A DNA stretch of 64,000 bases from Siphonodentalium dalli (lineage: Eukaryota; Mollusca; Scaphopoda; Gadilida; Siphonodentaliidae): positions 11,917,287-11,981,286 of the forward strand of contig CP136061.1 in NCBI GenBank assembly GCA_032622095.1. The letters run 5' to 3'. This document shows, piece after piece, positions 12,180 through 23,879 of the stretch; the stretch's first letter is position 1; every line of letters begins with the position of its first letter. Below the pieces are notes generated by a model. The model worked only from the letters and a program-made list of their open reading frames with translations. It did not search any database and had not been told where the DNA came from. A program made the position numbers and the translations under genes.

Positions 12180-12745
12180 TATCACCACATATGTTAGGGG
12201 TATAGCTACTGTCTCCAAAAACCATTCATGCTCGGTGGACGTACTGGCTACCCCCATACAATGAGATGTAGTCGTCACAATACAAGTACAGTACAGTACC
12301 ATATATATAATGGTGATATTATTGGTAAAATTCTGATAAAAAGTTAAGTGACATCAATTTCCTACCAAGTTTATAGCCAAATTGAAATTTTATTTGTTTT
12401 ATCAACCTTAATGTATATTTCCAGTTTCCACTGTGTTGATCAAGTAGCACTTTCCCCACAACACGGGTTGGCATATTATGTCACTTCGGTCGATGTAGTT
12501 CAATATGTCTGCAGTTGGATAAAAAATATCGAAATAAAATTAAAAAAAAAAATTCCCTACCTACCTACCCTAATTTGTTCGCTCCGTTACCGGAAACATA
12601 CAATCTTTTTTCTTTGGCCTAAGCGACATAACGCGAAAGCAATTCTGTAATATCGAGCTGGGAACTTCACGTACCGATGAATAAATCATTAAGCCTACAT
12701 ATATGAACAAAGAAGTACATTCCCCATGTTATTTTTTTTTACTTT
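12180..12745. other. No gene recognised
   Basis: AT-rich sequence with homopolymer A runs near 12540-12552. No feature supported. Confidence 0.45.
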
Positions 12746-12747
12746 AT

Positions 12748-12812
12748 AAGGTTCCCTGTCAAAACTTAAAAAAAGTTCCCGAGGTTTGTACAGGTGGAAT
12801 ATGATCTCTACG
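12748..12812 (-). repeat. Dispersed repeat, copy 1
   Basis: On the minus strand this runs from CCCGTAGAGATC through TATTCCACC to TTTGACAGGGAACC. The same sequence, about 80 percent alike by eye, is on the plus strand at 40428-40500. Family unknown. Confidence 0.6.
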
Positions 12813-12829
12813 GGCGTCAGCTTTAGTAG

Positions 12830-14540
12830 AGATTTATGTCATGATGACATGTAAATCCTACCACACAGTTGCGCTCTCTATTTGTGGAACTTTGGCAAAT
12901 TGCTTGCTGCTTCGGGGAAGGTTGTGCAAACTTACTGTAATTTCTACATTTCAGTCCGTTTATACCTATAATTCAAGTTATTTGAATGTGTTTTGCTGCG
13001 TACATGCAATGCATATTCTGAACTGATCTATAGTGTGCCCTTTTTTTTTGGAACTTCTCCGGGTACCAAATTCATTTGTTACAGAGTGATTATTTTAGTT
13101 TAGGCATGGAATAGGATGCTATTATAAATGAGAAACAAAATTATCATTATACGAGGTCACCGTTCGTCACTGCGTGCTGAAATTTCAATAATATTTCCAA
13201 GTCTAAACGACTAAATTGAATCGCGATACGCATATAATATCATATCATTAGCACCAATAGTGCTATCAAGTACCAATCACTGTAGCAGAAGTGTACATGC
13301 AATATCCAGTTCATTGAATGAATCATGAGTATAGCCTGGTTGAAATACTACTGTGTGGCGAGTCACACTCGTCTTCGGGCTATTGAGGCAATGTATGAGT
13401 GGACAGGTGTTATGAACGGTTTGTATTGTGAATGGGTTAAATTATCTGCTCGTAAACCCTCCCAGTAGACAATTTTATACCAGGTTCTATTCAGTATTCA
13501 GAAATAGCTCGCAATGGAAATGTGCATGGTACATATTTTCTTAAGATTTTTTGGTCAAAGGTGGTAGCCGGATATTTTGTTTAAATAACCATCAGTGGCA
13601 GTGCTTTGGTTTGTTTTGTCCATCAGTCTGTCTGGATCACTATATTTTTTACTTTTACAAACATATATCAGAGTTAATAAATGGCTGATATATAGAGTCC
13701 TGACGAATCTTCCAAAATGAAGACTCAGCCCACCAGATGTACACAGGTACAATGAATCTAAATGCCTGACTTAAATAACTAATAGTTGTATTAAATGCTA
13801 TTTCTAAATCATGTATCGGTATATGAACCCCATGGTATGTAAACAAAGAGTATGTAAATAGTATGAGATAACCCAAACACTAATCGCCAGATATACCCCA
13901 TGCATTAAGTGAACTTTGGTTAGAAATTCCACCAAATTGTTTATAACTTATCAGTATAGCGCTAGCTAACCCCTACCTTTCAATATTTCGGTGTTGAATG
14001 AGTCACTGCGAATAAGTCTCCTAAACACATTTCCTCGGTGTTGAGTGTTGTTCTTATTGCTCACTTTCTATGTGCTGTATATAAACAAACGCTCGACTCA
14101 CACAATGTGTGTTTTGAGGATAATATGGCACGCATACTATCATAGTATTTATATATATACTATTATAGTATAATATTAGTATATTCTTTACAACATACAG
14201 GGTCAGGGTATTATAATTTAGTAACTGGTAGGCCCTATTCCTAAATTATAACCTATAACGAAGGCCATCCACGTCCTTAACCAATAAGGTACAAATGATA
14301 TGTATGCTTTCAGTAACAGTGCGTGGAACATACATTTAATTGTTATATACCGGTACATGTCAGTGAAATATAAATACACGGCACTATTGAAACCGGATTT
14401 AAACCGGCACATGCGACTTGAGAATATACTTCAAAGTATCAACCTGTGCTGGGACAATTATTATTCATCCAATCTAATTATATATTTACATGGCCTTGGA
14501 TGGAGTAAGTTTTCGAATAACGTAGTACGTTCTTATCATA
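12830..14540. other. No gene recognised
   Basis: Contains an AT-rich set of short palindromes (14139-14185, repeats of TATAGTAT/ATACTATA). Several short frames exist but none has recognisable content. Confidence 0.45.
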
Positions 14541-14554
14541 TTATCTCCGCGAGC

Positions 14555-15075
14555 AGATCAACATGCCCTAAGATAGCATAATACGTCATTACTGCACCTT
14601 ACATGTAATTTCTCCCGACGAGCACACCAGCATGCCTTAAGACAACATACGTCATTACTGCACGTTACATGTATTTTCTCCCGACGAACACACCAGCATG
14701 CCTTAAGATTACACATACATACGTCATTACTGCACCTTACATGTGTGTTCTCCCGACGAGCACACCAGCATGCCTTAAGATTACACATACATACGTCATT
14801 GCTGCACCTTACATGTGTGTTCTCCCGACGAGCACACCAGCGTGCCTTAAGATAACATATATATTCGTCATTACTGCACGTTACATGTATTTTCTCCCGA
14901 CGAGCACACCATCATGCCTTAAGATGACATATACACACGCCACTACTGCAACATACATGTATTTTCTCCCGACGAACACACCAGCATGCCTTAAGATTAC
15001 ACATACATACGTCATTACTGCACCATACATGTATTTTCTTCCGACGAGCACACCAGCATGCCCTAAGTGTACGCA
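14555..15075. repeat. 72-bp tandem array, first locus
   Basis: About seven copies of a 72-bp unit containing CGTCATTACTGCACC, ACATGTATTTTCTCCCGACG and CACACCAGCATGCCTTAAG. The unit length is a multiple of three, so long open frames on both strands are artefacts. Copies here, such as 14627-14650, show the undisturbed CCTTAAGAC site into which the TTAA element inserted at the second locus. Confidence 0.92.
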
Positions 15076-15084
15076 CACGCACTT

Positions 15085-15317
15085 TCTATAGTTCTACACA
15101 CATGCTACTGACATTTGCCCTCAAATAGCTATATAGTCGATTATTACTACAGGCGATACCACAAATATTTTAATTCCCATGTAGTTATTACTACAGGCGA
15201 TACCATAGCGATTTCAATTCCCATGTAGTTAATTGTTTCCTTCATATTCTGGCACCATATTGTTTTCTACGACGAAACATACCTTGTAAACGCACTCTCA
15301 CTACATACAAAAATATG
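15085..15317. repeat. Spacer module duplicated at 26860-27105
   Basis: Non-tandem sequence running from CATGCTACTGACATTTGCCC to GCACTCTCACTACATAC, with an internal direct repeat (TTATTACTACAGGCGATACC twice). It is over 90 percent identical by eye to the sequence after the second 72-bp array, so the two loci share a larger composite unit. Confidence 0.85.
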
Positions 15318-15360
15318 TACCCTTATCCAAACATAATCATGGACGTAGACAAGGAAGTGA
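15318..15360. repeat. Single partial unit of the 93-bp satellite
   Basis: CCCTTATCCAAACATAATCA followed by TGGACGTAGACAAGGAAGTG matches the core of the satellite expanded at 27106-37145. It is cut at about 15360 by a LINE fragment. Confidence 0.85.
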
Positions 15361-15780
15361 TGACCTCGAAACTCTCATGTGTTGGGCATCAGAATGGCTT
15401 GTAAAATTCAATCCCCTGAAAACGGAAGCTCTCTTAATCTCCAGGAAAGAAACGCCAGTATATCATCCACACTTTACCATGGGAACCGCGACAATTGTTG
15501 AGGTTGACACTGTCAACTTGACAGCCATAAACATCTGGGGCTCACTTTCGACAACACGGGGTCATGGGGTATCCATATCAGATCTATGCTTGACAAAGCA
15601 TGGAGTCGAGTAAATCTAGTACGTAGGCACAGATACAGGCTAAGCAGAGTAACGCTTGAAAAAATACATTATACATTTATCCGACCAATACTGGAATACG
15701 CCTCCCCCGTATGGGATAACTGCCCAGATTATCTTAGTGATGACATTGAAAAGGTTCAGTATGAAATGGCACGAGTTATG
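15361..15780 (+). pseudogene. LINE D: reverse transcriptase C-terminal fragment
   Basis: Reads DLETLMCWASEWLVKFNPLK, then KTEALLISRK, a frameshifted HLGLTF-like region, then SMLDKAWSRVNLVRRHR, TFIRPILEYASPVWDNC and IEKVQYEMARV. These are the thumb and post-thumb motifs of CR1/Jockey-type reverse transcriptases. There are at least two frameshifts and neither end of the element. It is wedged exactly between the 93-bp satellite remnant and the 161-bp satellite. The last codons run into the satellite's GAGTTATGGCCC. Confidence 0.8.
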
Positions 15781-17845
15781 GCCCTTAATTAGTCATTTTT
15801 CACGAATTTTCAGATCGTTAGCGCGATAACTTCAATAAACGTTATCCGATTTGATTGAAATTTGGTATATAGGTGTCTCACAAGAATATCTCGGATGAGT
15901 TCGAAAACCGGCCTGGTCCGATAACATTTGATAGAGTTATGGCCCTTAATTAGTCATTTTTCACGAATTTTCAGCTCGTTAGCGCGATAACTTCAACAAA
16001 CGTTATCCGATTTGATTGAAATTTGGTATATAGGTGTCTCCCAAGAATTTCTCGGATGAGTTCGAAAACCGGTCTGGCCCGATACAATTTGATAGAGTTA
16101 TGGCTCTTAATTAGTCATTTTTCACGAATTTTCAGCTCGTTAGCGCGATAACTTCAATAAACGTTATCCGATTTGATTGAAATTTGGTATATAGGTGTCT
16201 CCCAAGAACATCTCGGATGAGTTCGAAAACCGGCCTGGTCCGATAAAATTTGATAGAGTTATGGCCCTTAATTAGTCATTTTTCACGAATTTTCAGCTCG
16301 TTAGCGCGATAACTTCAATAAACGTTATCCGATTTGATTGAAATTTGGTATATAGGTGTCTCCCAAGAATTTCTCGGATGAGTTCGAAAACCGGCCTGGT
16401 CCGATACAATTTGATAGAGTTATGGCCCTTAATTAGTCATTTTTCACGAATTTTCAGCTCGTTAGCGCGATAACTTCAACAAACGTTATCCGATTTGATT
16501 GAAATTTGGTATATAGGTGTCTCCCAAGAATTTCTCGGATGAGTTCGAAAACCGGTCTGGTCCGATACAATTTGATAGAGTTATGGCTCTTAATTAGTCA
16601 TTTTTCACGAATTTTCAGCTCGTTAGCGCGATAACTTCAATAAACGTTATCCGATTTGATTGAAATTTGGTATATAGGTGTCTCCCAAGAATATCTCGGA
16701 TGAGTTCGAAAACCGGCCTGGTCCGATAAAATTTGATAGAGTTATGGCCCTTAATTAGTCATTGTTCACGAATGTTCAGCTCGTTAGCACGATAACTTCA
16801 ACAAACGTTATCCGATTTGATTGTAATTTGGTATGTAGGTATCTCCCAAGAATATCTCGGACGAGTTCGAAAACCGGCCTGGTCCGATAAAATTTGATAG
16901 AGTTATGGCCCTTAATTAGTCATTTTTCACGAATTTTCAGCTCGTTAGCGCGATAACTTCAACAAACGTTATCCGATTTGATTGAAATTTGGTATATAGG
17001 TGTCTCCCAAGAATTTCTCGGATGAGTTCGAAAACCGGCCTGGTCCGATACAATTTGATAGAGTTATGGCCCTTAATTAGTCATTTTTCACGAATTTTCA
17101 GCTCGTTAGCGCGATAACTTCAATAAACGTTATCCGATTTGATTGAAATTTGGTATATAGGTGTCTCCCAAGAATATCTCGGATGAGTTCGAAAACCGGC
17201 CTGGTCCGATAAAATTTGATAGAGTTATGGCACTTAATTAGTCATTTTTTCACAAATTTTCTGCTCGTTAGCGTGATAATTTAACAAACATCATCCTATT
17301 CGATTGAAATACCTCGGACGAGTTAGAAAACCGGCCCGGTCCAATAAAATTTGATAGAGTTATGGCCCTTAATTAGTCATTTTTTTTACGAATGTTCAGC
17401 TCGTTAGCACGATAACTTCAACAAACGTTATCCGATTTGATTGTAATTTGGTATATAGGTATCTCCCAAGAATATCTCGGACGAGTTCGAAAACCGGCTA
17501 GGTCCGATAAAATTTGATAGAGTTATGGCACTTAATTAGTCATTTTTTCACAAATTTTCTGCTCGTTAGCGTGATAATTTAACAAACATCATCCTATTGG
17601 ATTGAAATACCTCGGACGAGTTAGAAAACCGGCCCGGTCCAATAAAATTTGATAGAGTTATGGCCCTTAATTAGTCATTTGTTGTGAATTTTTAGCTCGT
17701 TAGCGCGATAACTTCAACAAACGTCCTCCGATTTGTTTAAAACTTGGAATAGACATACTTGCCAAGAATATTTCGGACGAGTTCGAAAACCAGCCTGGCC
17801 CGATAAAATTTGATGGAGTTATGGCCCTTAATTAATCATTTTTCG
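15772..17845. repeat. 161-bp satellite array
   Basis: About 13 copies of a unit starting GAGTTATGGCCCTTAATTAG and containing GCTCGTTAGCGCGATAACTT and AACGTTATCCGATTTGATTG. Most are 161 bp. Two copies near 17223 and 17520 share a deletion giving about 134 bp. Variant positions recur in phase (GGCTC versus GGCCC; CAATAAAC versus CAACAAAC), suggesting two- or three-unit higher-order blocks. Confidence 0.92.
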
Positions 17846-17999
17846 ATTTTACCTATTAATTAGTCTACCGATGCTGATTCACACCAATTGGCGGTAGCCA
17901 CCGGCGGTAAGCCACCGAAAACGAGACACAGCATCTCTGATGCCACCTCTTGTTACTAATTTGGTATTATTTGGCGCTCCTACCATCGAAATTAAGAAT

Positions 18000-18330
18000 T
18001 TTTCGATACCAACTTCCATCATTGACGCCGTCTTGAGTTAAAGAAAATGCTCAAAACGGATTTTAGCCGATTAAATGACATATAGGATGAAATTGACTTC
18101 CATTCGTTATTTGAGCACAATATAGTTCGGTCATGTAAAGACTTGTATATATGTTGGCCACTACTACATCCTTTACACACACCTCTCCCGATCCGAAATA
18201 GCCGCCCTCCAGGGCGATTAAAATAGGGGGCCCATGTCATTTTTCGACCCCTTTACCAAACAAAGGCGCTTTTTGGTGGCCCCAAGACACTCTTTCCACA
18301 CATCCACATACCAACCCGATACAACGAGAG
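18000..18330. repeat. Decayed dispersed repeat (CTCTTTCCACACA family)
   Basis: Shares phrases such as ACACTCTTTCCACACA, ACCCGAT and GGGGGCCCATGTCATTT with 19400-19960 and 20340-20690. It looks like a dispersed and partly tandem family. No coding capacity is supported. Confidence 0.5.
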
Positions 18331-18349
18331 GCCGATCACGATCGGCAGA

Positions 18350-18930
18350 TGTTTAACCCATCCCTTGGCGATAGTAAATTGTTATGATCGGAATCATAAT
18401 CTTTTAATGTTGAGTTATAGAATATCCTTATATGATCTCAAGTAGTGTATGACAAATGTACATAGTAACCAGTAATAACACAAATTATTGTAATGTATGT
18501 GTCAAAATAGAAGGGTTAATATAACATCTAAACTCTAGATCATGTCACCACTATCATAGTATAAGCAGTTCTATTCATGTTGTTGCATATTGACTTGTGA
18601 GATATCAAAACAATATAGTTATTTAGTTAATTGAAAAGGTTAAAAGACATGGAATTGTTGAAAGGGCTTAAATCCCATATCTCTGCCCTGTTTGATCCAA
18701 TGCAGTCCCATCATCCAAGGACGTAGAGAGCTCAATTAGTCTAGTTAAAAAAATTCACATGGCTAAGTTGTGGTTACAAAGATAGCTAAATCAATTTATC
18801 CAATAATTCACTAATCTGTGTCTCTTATATAGAGCTAACTTATGAGGGATATAAATAACTCTCAATCTCGCTCACAGAGAAGCAGGTATTCGTTAATTGT
18901 AAGTTACTTGGGTTATAATCTGGATAATTC
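18350..18930. other. No gene recognised
   Basis: AT-rich sequence without a supported feature. Confidence 0.45.
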
Positions 18931-19345
18931 TTTGTTGAAAAAGAGCCATATCTCTGGTATAACAAATTGGATCTAATCCATATTCAATCTCGTTCTGTAT
19001 TTTGAGTAGAGAAAGTTACAAACCAAATTTGGTTCCTATCAGATGAAAAATGGTTGATGTATCGACGCATATGTGAATTATATGTGAAAGGGCCATAACT
19101 TCATCTGTATTTTGACCTGAGAACCTAACAGCAAATTTGGTTCTGATCAGATAAAAATTGTTTGAGTTATGATAGTATGCCTAAATTCTAAGTCGAAAAA
19201 GGGCCATAACTCAAACCCATATTCGAACTCGATCTGTATTTTGGGCTGATAAATCCATATACAAAATTTGATTCTGATCAGATAGAAAATGTTTGAGTTA
19301 TCGCATTACATGTAAAGTGGCTAGGGACAGACGGACAGACAGACG
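18930..19345. repeat. Degenerate GGGCCATAACTC repeat with GACAGACGGACG tail
   Basis: Three diverged copies of a unit containing GGGCCATAACTC, CTGTATTTTG, ATTTGGTTCTGATCAGAT and TTGAGTTAT end in GGACAGACGGACAGACAGAC. Simple tails of this kind terminate many dispersed elements in bivalve genomes. GAGTTATGGCCC, the complement, also heads the 161-bp satellite unit, so the two may be related. Confidence 0.55.
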
Positions 19346-19399
19346 GACGAACGACGAGTGGTCAATCCGGACGTCGACACTATGTGTACCATACCATGG

Positions 19400-19960
19400 T
19401 ATGGGTACACATACAAATGGCTGCCACCCCAGAATGGTTTAAATAGAGGACCCATTCCATTCTCGGCAATTTAGGTCTATCAAACGGAGTGGTATGGTGA
19501 CCCACAAAGACGCTCTTTCCACAGACCCCACCGATCCGAAAATTACCGCCACTCAGAGGTGTCCAAAAAGAGGAAACATGCCATTTATCGGTCCCTGACG
19601 GGTTTATCTCAAACAGTGGGTGTTGTAGGGTGGTCAACAAGACGCTCTTTCCACAGACCCCACCGATCCAAAATTACCGCCGCTCAGAGGTGTCCAAAAA
19701 GAGGAAACATGCCATGTATCGCTCAAACAGTGGGTGTTGTAGGGTGGTCAACAAGACGCTCTTTCCACACACACCACCCGCTCCAAAATGTCCGTCACCA
19801 AGATGGCTTCAAATAGCGGGCCCGTGCCATTTATCCGTTCCTTGGCGGAATAGGACCCTTCCTAGCGACGGCCCTTGTGGATCGGGGAGGGGTGTGTGGG
19901 GTGTATGTTTATGGTGTCTTGGGGGCCACACTACAACACCCTTTGGCAGAGCCCTGGTTC
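19400..19960. repeat. Tandem copies of the CTCTTTCCACACA family
   Basis: At least three adjacent copies of a roughly 125-bp unit (AAGAGGAAACATGCCAT, AACAGTGGGTGTTGTAGGGT, AAGACGCTCTTTCCACA, CCGATCCAAAATTACCGCC). A near-palindrome GTGTACCATACCATGGTATG lies at the left edge (19383-19409). Confidence 0.7.
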
Positions 19961-20009
19961 GATTCACTAACTTCATTAGAAGTTCATGGTTTTGTTGCAT
20001 CATGACTCT

Positions 20010-20110
20010 TATTAACAGAGCCACCGGGACCCCAACATGTATATATATACAGAGCCACTGGGACCCCAACATGTATATATATAGAGAGCCACCTGGACCA
20101 AAACACATGT
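20010..20110. repeat. Short tandem repeat, about 42 bp
   Basis: Three copies of CAGAGCCACYGGGACCCCAA followed by CATGTATATATATA. Confidence 0.7.
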
Positions 20111-20339
20111 TTTAATTTCACTTTGCCCACCCTTTGTCATTGCATCATGAATCAGTATGAACGATAGAGCAAGTAGATTTAGCGTTTACTTGAAATGTCA
20201 GTTCGTGTATATATAGTTTGTAACTAAGTGTTCACTATATTTTCGGCTTAATTGTGCAGCTTGAATTATTAATGCATCACATATAAAGAGGCCGCGAAGC
20301 ACATGCGAGCTCGTTATCCTTTCACTCATTGATATTTTG

Positions 20340-20690
20340 GATGACGCTAGCGTCCCACCTGGAACTTTCAGAAAGTGACCTGTATCAATTAAATGACGTA
20401 TATGACGAAGTTGACTTTCATTCATTATTTGAACGCCTCCCGATCCAAAATGGCTGCCCACCTTAAATGGTCCAAATAAGGGACCCATTTCAAGTCAAAT
20501 AGAGAACCTTGCAATTTGTCGGCCCTTGGTGTATATATGTCAAACAAAGGGTGTTTCAGGGTGGGCTACAAGACGCTCTTTCACACACCCCACCCGATCA
20601 AAATTGCTCCACACAGAGGGGTTCAAACAAGGGGCGCTTGCCATTAACCGTCCATTATTCCCTCAAACTATACGGTAAGTTACTTCAAAC
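20340..20690. repeat. Decayed copy of the CTCTTTCCACACA family
   Basis: Contains GGTGGGCTACAAGACGCTCT, TTCACACACCCCACCCGATC and GGCCCTTGGTGTATATATGT, matching the copies at 18000 and 19400. Confidence 0.55.
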
Positions 20691-20806
20691 ATCACATCGA
20701 TAACAATGAACGCGAAGCCTTCAAACATCACCTCGATAGCATACACATACATCATTACTGCACCCTACATGAATGTTTTCCCGACGAGCACACCAGCATG
20801 CCTTAA
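20690..20806. repeat. 36-bp minisatellite remnant followed by a 72-bp unit
   Basis: One and a half copies of the 36-bp unit (CACATCGATAACAATGAACG and on) run directly into a 72-bp unit that is interrupted at CCTTAA by the TTAA element. The 72-bp array resumes at 26417. Confidence 0.85.
20803..20806. other. Target-site duplication TTAA, left
   Basis: Paired with 26417-26420. Uninterrupted 72-bp units carry a single TTAA at this position. Confidence 0.85.
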
Positions 20807-21147
20807 AGGGGAAATAAATGGTGGCATTAATAGGCCCATGATATAATCACTATCACAAATGATAGCCATACGAGATACAAGAAGATACAAAAACGTTTGG
20901 TGTTTCTCTTTTGGGAGAAAATAATCACACATTTTTCAAACAACCCGCTGTCCACTGGGGAACTCCATTTAGGCCGATTGATGACGTATGAGATCCACTT
21001 CCGGTTAAAATTGTGATCGCCTTCATTGTTAATTTCTATTGCTTCCGTGTTGAATTTGTTGCTGTTTACATCGGTATTAAATCAATTTCCATCTATTCAA
21101 CGCCGATATTCTTATTAAAAGTGCAATTTCACAATGTTTAGTTAAAT

Positions 21148-21719
21148 ATGGCGGACTCGGGCGAATTAATGGGAACAATCGGCTACAATGTCGAGCCAGA
21201 AATGACCGAGGAAGAGTTGTCAGGTTGTCACACGCTCAACAATCTGATTCTGAATCTTCTATTCTAAGGAGTAATGTGGATCCCCGCTTCCGATATCGTT
21301 CTTTGGGGATATATTGGTGTATGTGTGAGTGTTGCGTCCCTATTGACGAAGATGAATTCTGTGTTTGCTGCAGAGAACAAAGCTATTGTGAGGGACTCAT
21401 TCCTGATGGCCGTTTCTGTGTTACATCCAATGCACAATTCGAAAAATTGATTCTGGACACTAATGTATTGCTGATGACATTTCTTCAGATCATGTGGTTT
21501 AAAAAACAAAGAAGAAGAGCTCCAGAGGTTTTCACAAACAAGCAATACAGGTTGTCAGCTTACCGTCAGTTTATTGTGTGGGCATTTCGTGGTGAGAGAC
21601 TGGGGCGTTTCAACAGAATACCTTTGCCTGCATGTGTGATCAAGAAGATTCACGATACATTTCCAGATCCAGAAGGAAGATATACAGGCTTTCAATATGC
21701 TGATGAATTGTTCAACTAA
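21148..21719 (+). pseudogene. P2X7 ballast-domain (P2RX7 C-terminal domain-like) protein, frameshifted
   Basis: The protein matches the cytoplasmic ballast domain of vertebrate P2X7 receptors, a zinc- and nucleotide-binding fold, without any channel part. From the codon at 21225 the 164-codon frame shows WCMCECC (31-37), CVCCRE (46-51), C55 and C65 as probable zinc ligands. The YRQFIVWAFR helix is at about 113-122, then LPACVIKKI (134-142), and the family end FPDPEGRYTGF (146-156) lies near the stop. The true start is probably ATG at 21148 (AAATATGGCG context), giving GYNVEPEMTEEEL, the usual short acidic N-terminus, in a different frame. The two frames rejoin if one copy of the tandem 8-mer GTTGTCAG/GTTGTCAC (21216-21231) is ignored. 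The gene is intronless. It may be a pseudogene, an allele or an assembly error. The biochemical role of stand-alone copies is unknown. Confidence 0.85.
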
Positions 21720-22048
21720 CTCATTTGTTATGGATATAGGTATAAAGGTACATGTTCATGTATATTGTGCACGTATTTCAAACTAATACCTCGGAGAGTG
21801 AAAGTTTATCCCCATGTACATTGTGGTAAAACTTTAAAAAATAGAAATGATTTTGAAAATAAGTAGACTTTTGCCATTGATTATGTAAAATACAAAATTG
21901 TATGCTATTGCTAGCTATTATTTCAGCTTTGGTACAGCGAAACGCTGCTAAAATCCTGTTACTGCAGAGATAAATTCAAGTTACATTATGATCTCTAGTA
22001 GTATGTGCTTCAAGGTTTTGTGTATATTTTCTCCTTTTTGTTGAAGTC

Positions 22049-22054
22049 AATAAA
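22049..22054 (+). promoter_or_regulatory. Candidate poly(A) signal AATAAA
   Basis: First clean AATAAA downstream of the P2X7-ballast stop, 330 bp away, preceded by a T-rich stretch. Confidence 0.4.
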
Positions 22055-22059
22055 TGAGG

Positions 22060-23355
22060 CTATTCTCATAAATAACACATGCACGCTTTCAATGTGTATT
22101 TTTCCAATTGGTACCCAGCGCTAATGCCCATACATCTTTCAATATGTACATGTAACATGATACCGGTATGTAAATATTGAATGTATTATATCATAAACAA
22201 ATTATTTCCAGTTTCAAATTAGAAAATGCTCACCCACCCTGTTAATTGTGTGTTTTAGGGACAAAACAAATCGAGAAAATACAGTGTAATAATGTACATT
22301 ATTTAAAGATGCATAATCCGAATTATATGTAACGCTCCCAAATTACTACCCCTTTGGCTTCGGGGGCAAATAATTATTCTGATTCAAGACGATGAATCCA
22401 CCCATCAAATCTCAAGAGTGGCCCGACAGAAATTAATTATTGATATTTGTTATTTCTCGAGATGAGTACTTTTTTGTGGCCTGGTAAGAATTTGCCAAGG
22501 CGACTGTCTCAGACAAATTGCAGATGAAAATAGCTAACTCTAAAATCAAGTGGCTTTGGCTGTTGAAAAGTTGCAATGCGGCCATATTTTGTTGAACAAA
22601 ATATTGATAAATATCACATTTTTGGTAAATTTTATACTATACATGTAGTTCACAGTGGTCAGCATTATTTTTGGGCAATTAATCGATTCGAAAGCGGCAT
22701 TAAAAAAAACTGTTGGAATCCGATGATATGAGTATCTTTATTATGGAGTACGAGTACCGATGTGTGTTAATTCTGTGCTTAATTTTGATCCAGACTGCTC
22801 TAAAGTCTATAATTCTCAATGGAAGGGGAATAACTCTATCTATTAGTTGGAATTCTGGTGGAATATATATATTTCTGTTTCCTCTTCCAAATGGTATATA
22901 ATATGGAATATATTGTGTATAATGTTATCTACGCATTCGAAAATTAAGTGGGCCTTTAAACAAATAGTAGATTTTGGTACTTTAATAATATAAGCTTTTA
23001 AGTCGTCAATTTCATCTTTCATTTATCACTTCATTAGACATATTTTGATAAATTATCATTTCCATTATCAGATCATTCAACTCACAAATCATTCCATCTT
23101 ATTCTCATTTCCAATGTCCATGTAAAATTACTTAACCATACACATTTATGTCTGTTAATATATTATCTATAGTTTATATTTCAAATAAATAATTAATTTA
23201 ATTTATTATCATTATTAGGATCATATATCCTGTTACTTACCCATCAGCTGTTGTAGGTTCAACACACCAAATACCTACATGTACTGGTGTCAGATATTCT
23301 ATTATGGAATTTTAAGAGGTACATCCACTGTTACTTCTCACTGTTTGTGTTTGGT
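22060..23355. other. Interior of TTAA element, no gene recognised
   Basis: AT-rich with short frames only. A 62-codon plus frame (22713-22901) is hydrophobic and unlike any known family. No DDE/D transposase motif could be traced. Confidence 0.4.
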
Positions 23356-23359
23356 GGTA

Positions 23360-23519
23360 CAGTAATGCTCTAATTAATCGACTTCTTAATCACAGCAGAA
23401 TTATGGGTAATTTTTCAGGATTTAGTCGGAAATATGGCTTGTTGCCAATGAATGACAACAATGAAAAGTTACGAATAATTATGCTGTGGTTAAGAAGTTG
23501 ATTAATTAGAGCATTACTG
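23360..23519. mobile_element. Palindromic MITE, copy 1
   Basis: Starts CAGTAATGCTCTAATTAATC and ends with the inverse complement, with arms pairing over about 40 bp; one inner arm has diverged. It is homologous to 38333-38516. Its ends resemble mariner-type CAGTAATG termini, but no clear TA duplication was found. It is nested in the TTAA element. Confidence 0.75.
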
Positions 23520-23645
23520 TGTGTCTGACTTCATGCATGTTTCGCCTCTCCTTGATCTGGTAGGGTTGAAGGAACTTGTCACAGAGTAACCCATTTTGGG
23601 GCATTTTGTGACTTGTTCCAAACCGTTGATTACTGTGATAATGTA

Positions 23646-23879
23646 TCAATTTCTACCAACAGCCATCAATATAAGATACCTCACTGCTGACCAACTAATA
23701 TCAATTACATGGCGGAGCTGTCTATGTTGAAGGCTGGCATCTATTAGACCAATAACATTTATTATGACCTCAGACCATCTGTAGAGTGATATACTCAGCT
23801 GTACCATGCAGCACAGATGTTCTAGTCTACTGTTAATATCATGTGATGTGTATTGTTGAAACAATAAGGATGGGATCAC
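23646..23879 (-). CDS. Unassigned 77-codon frame in the TTAA element
   Basis: Open frame on the same strand as the THAP exon, about 1.7 kb downstream of its proposed splice donor. The sequence (DINSRLEHLCCMVQL, GLIDASLQHRQLRHVIDIS) looks protein-like but I do not recognise it. It could be a decayed later exon of the THAP protein or chance. Confidence 0.2.
   Translation of the reverse strand: MIPSLLFQQYTSHDINSRLEHLCCMVQLSISLYRWSEVIINVIGLIDASLQHRQLRHVIDISWSAVRYLILMAVGRN

Noticed and set aside
14558-15091. Cys-rich 24-residue repeat proteins in the 72-bp arrays (also 26380-26894)
   Set aside because: 72 bp is 24 codons, and open frames exist in several frames of the same DNA. This is an artefact of periodicity.
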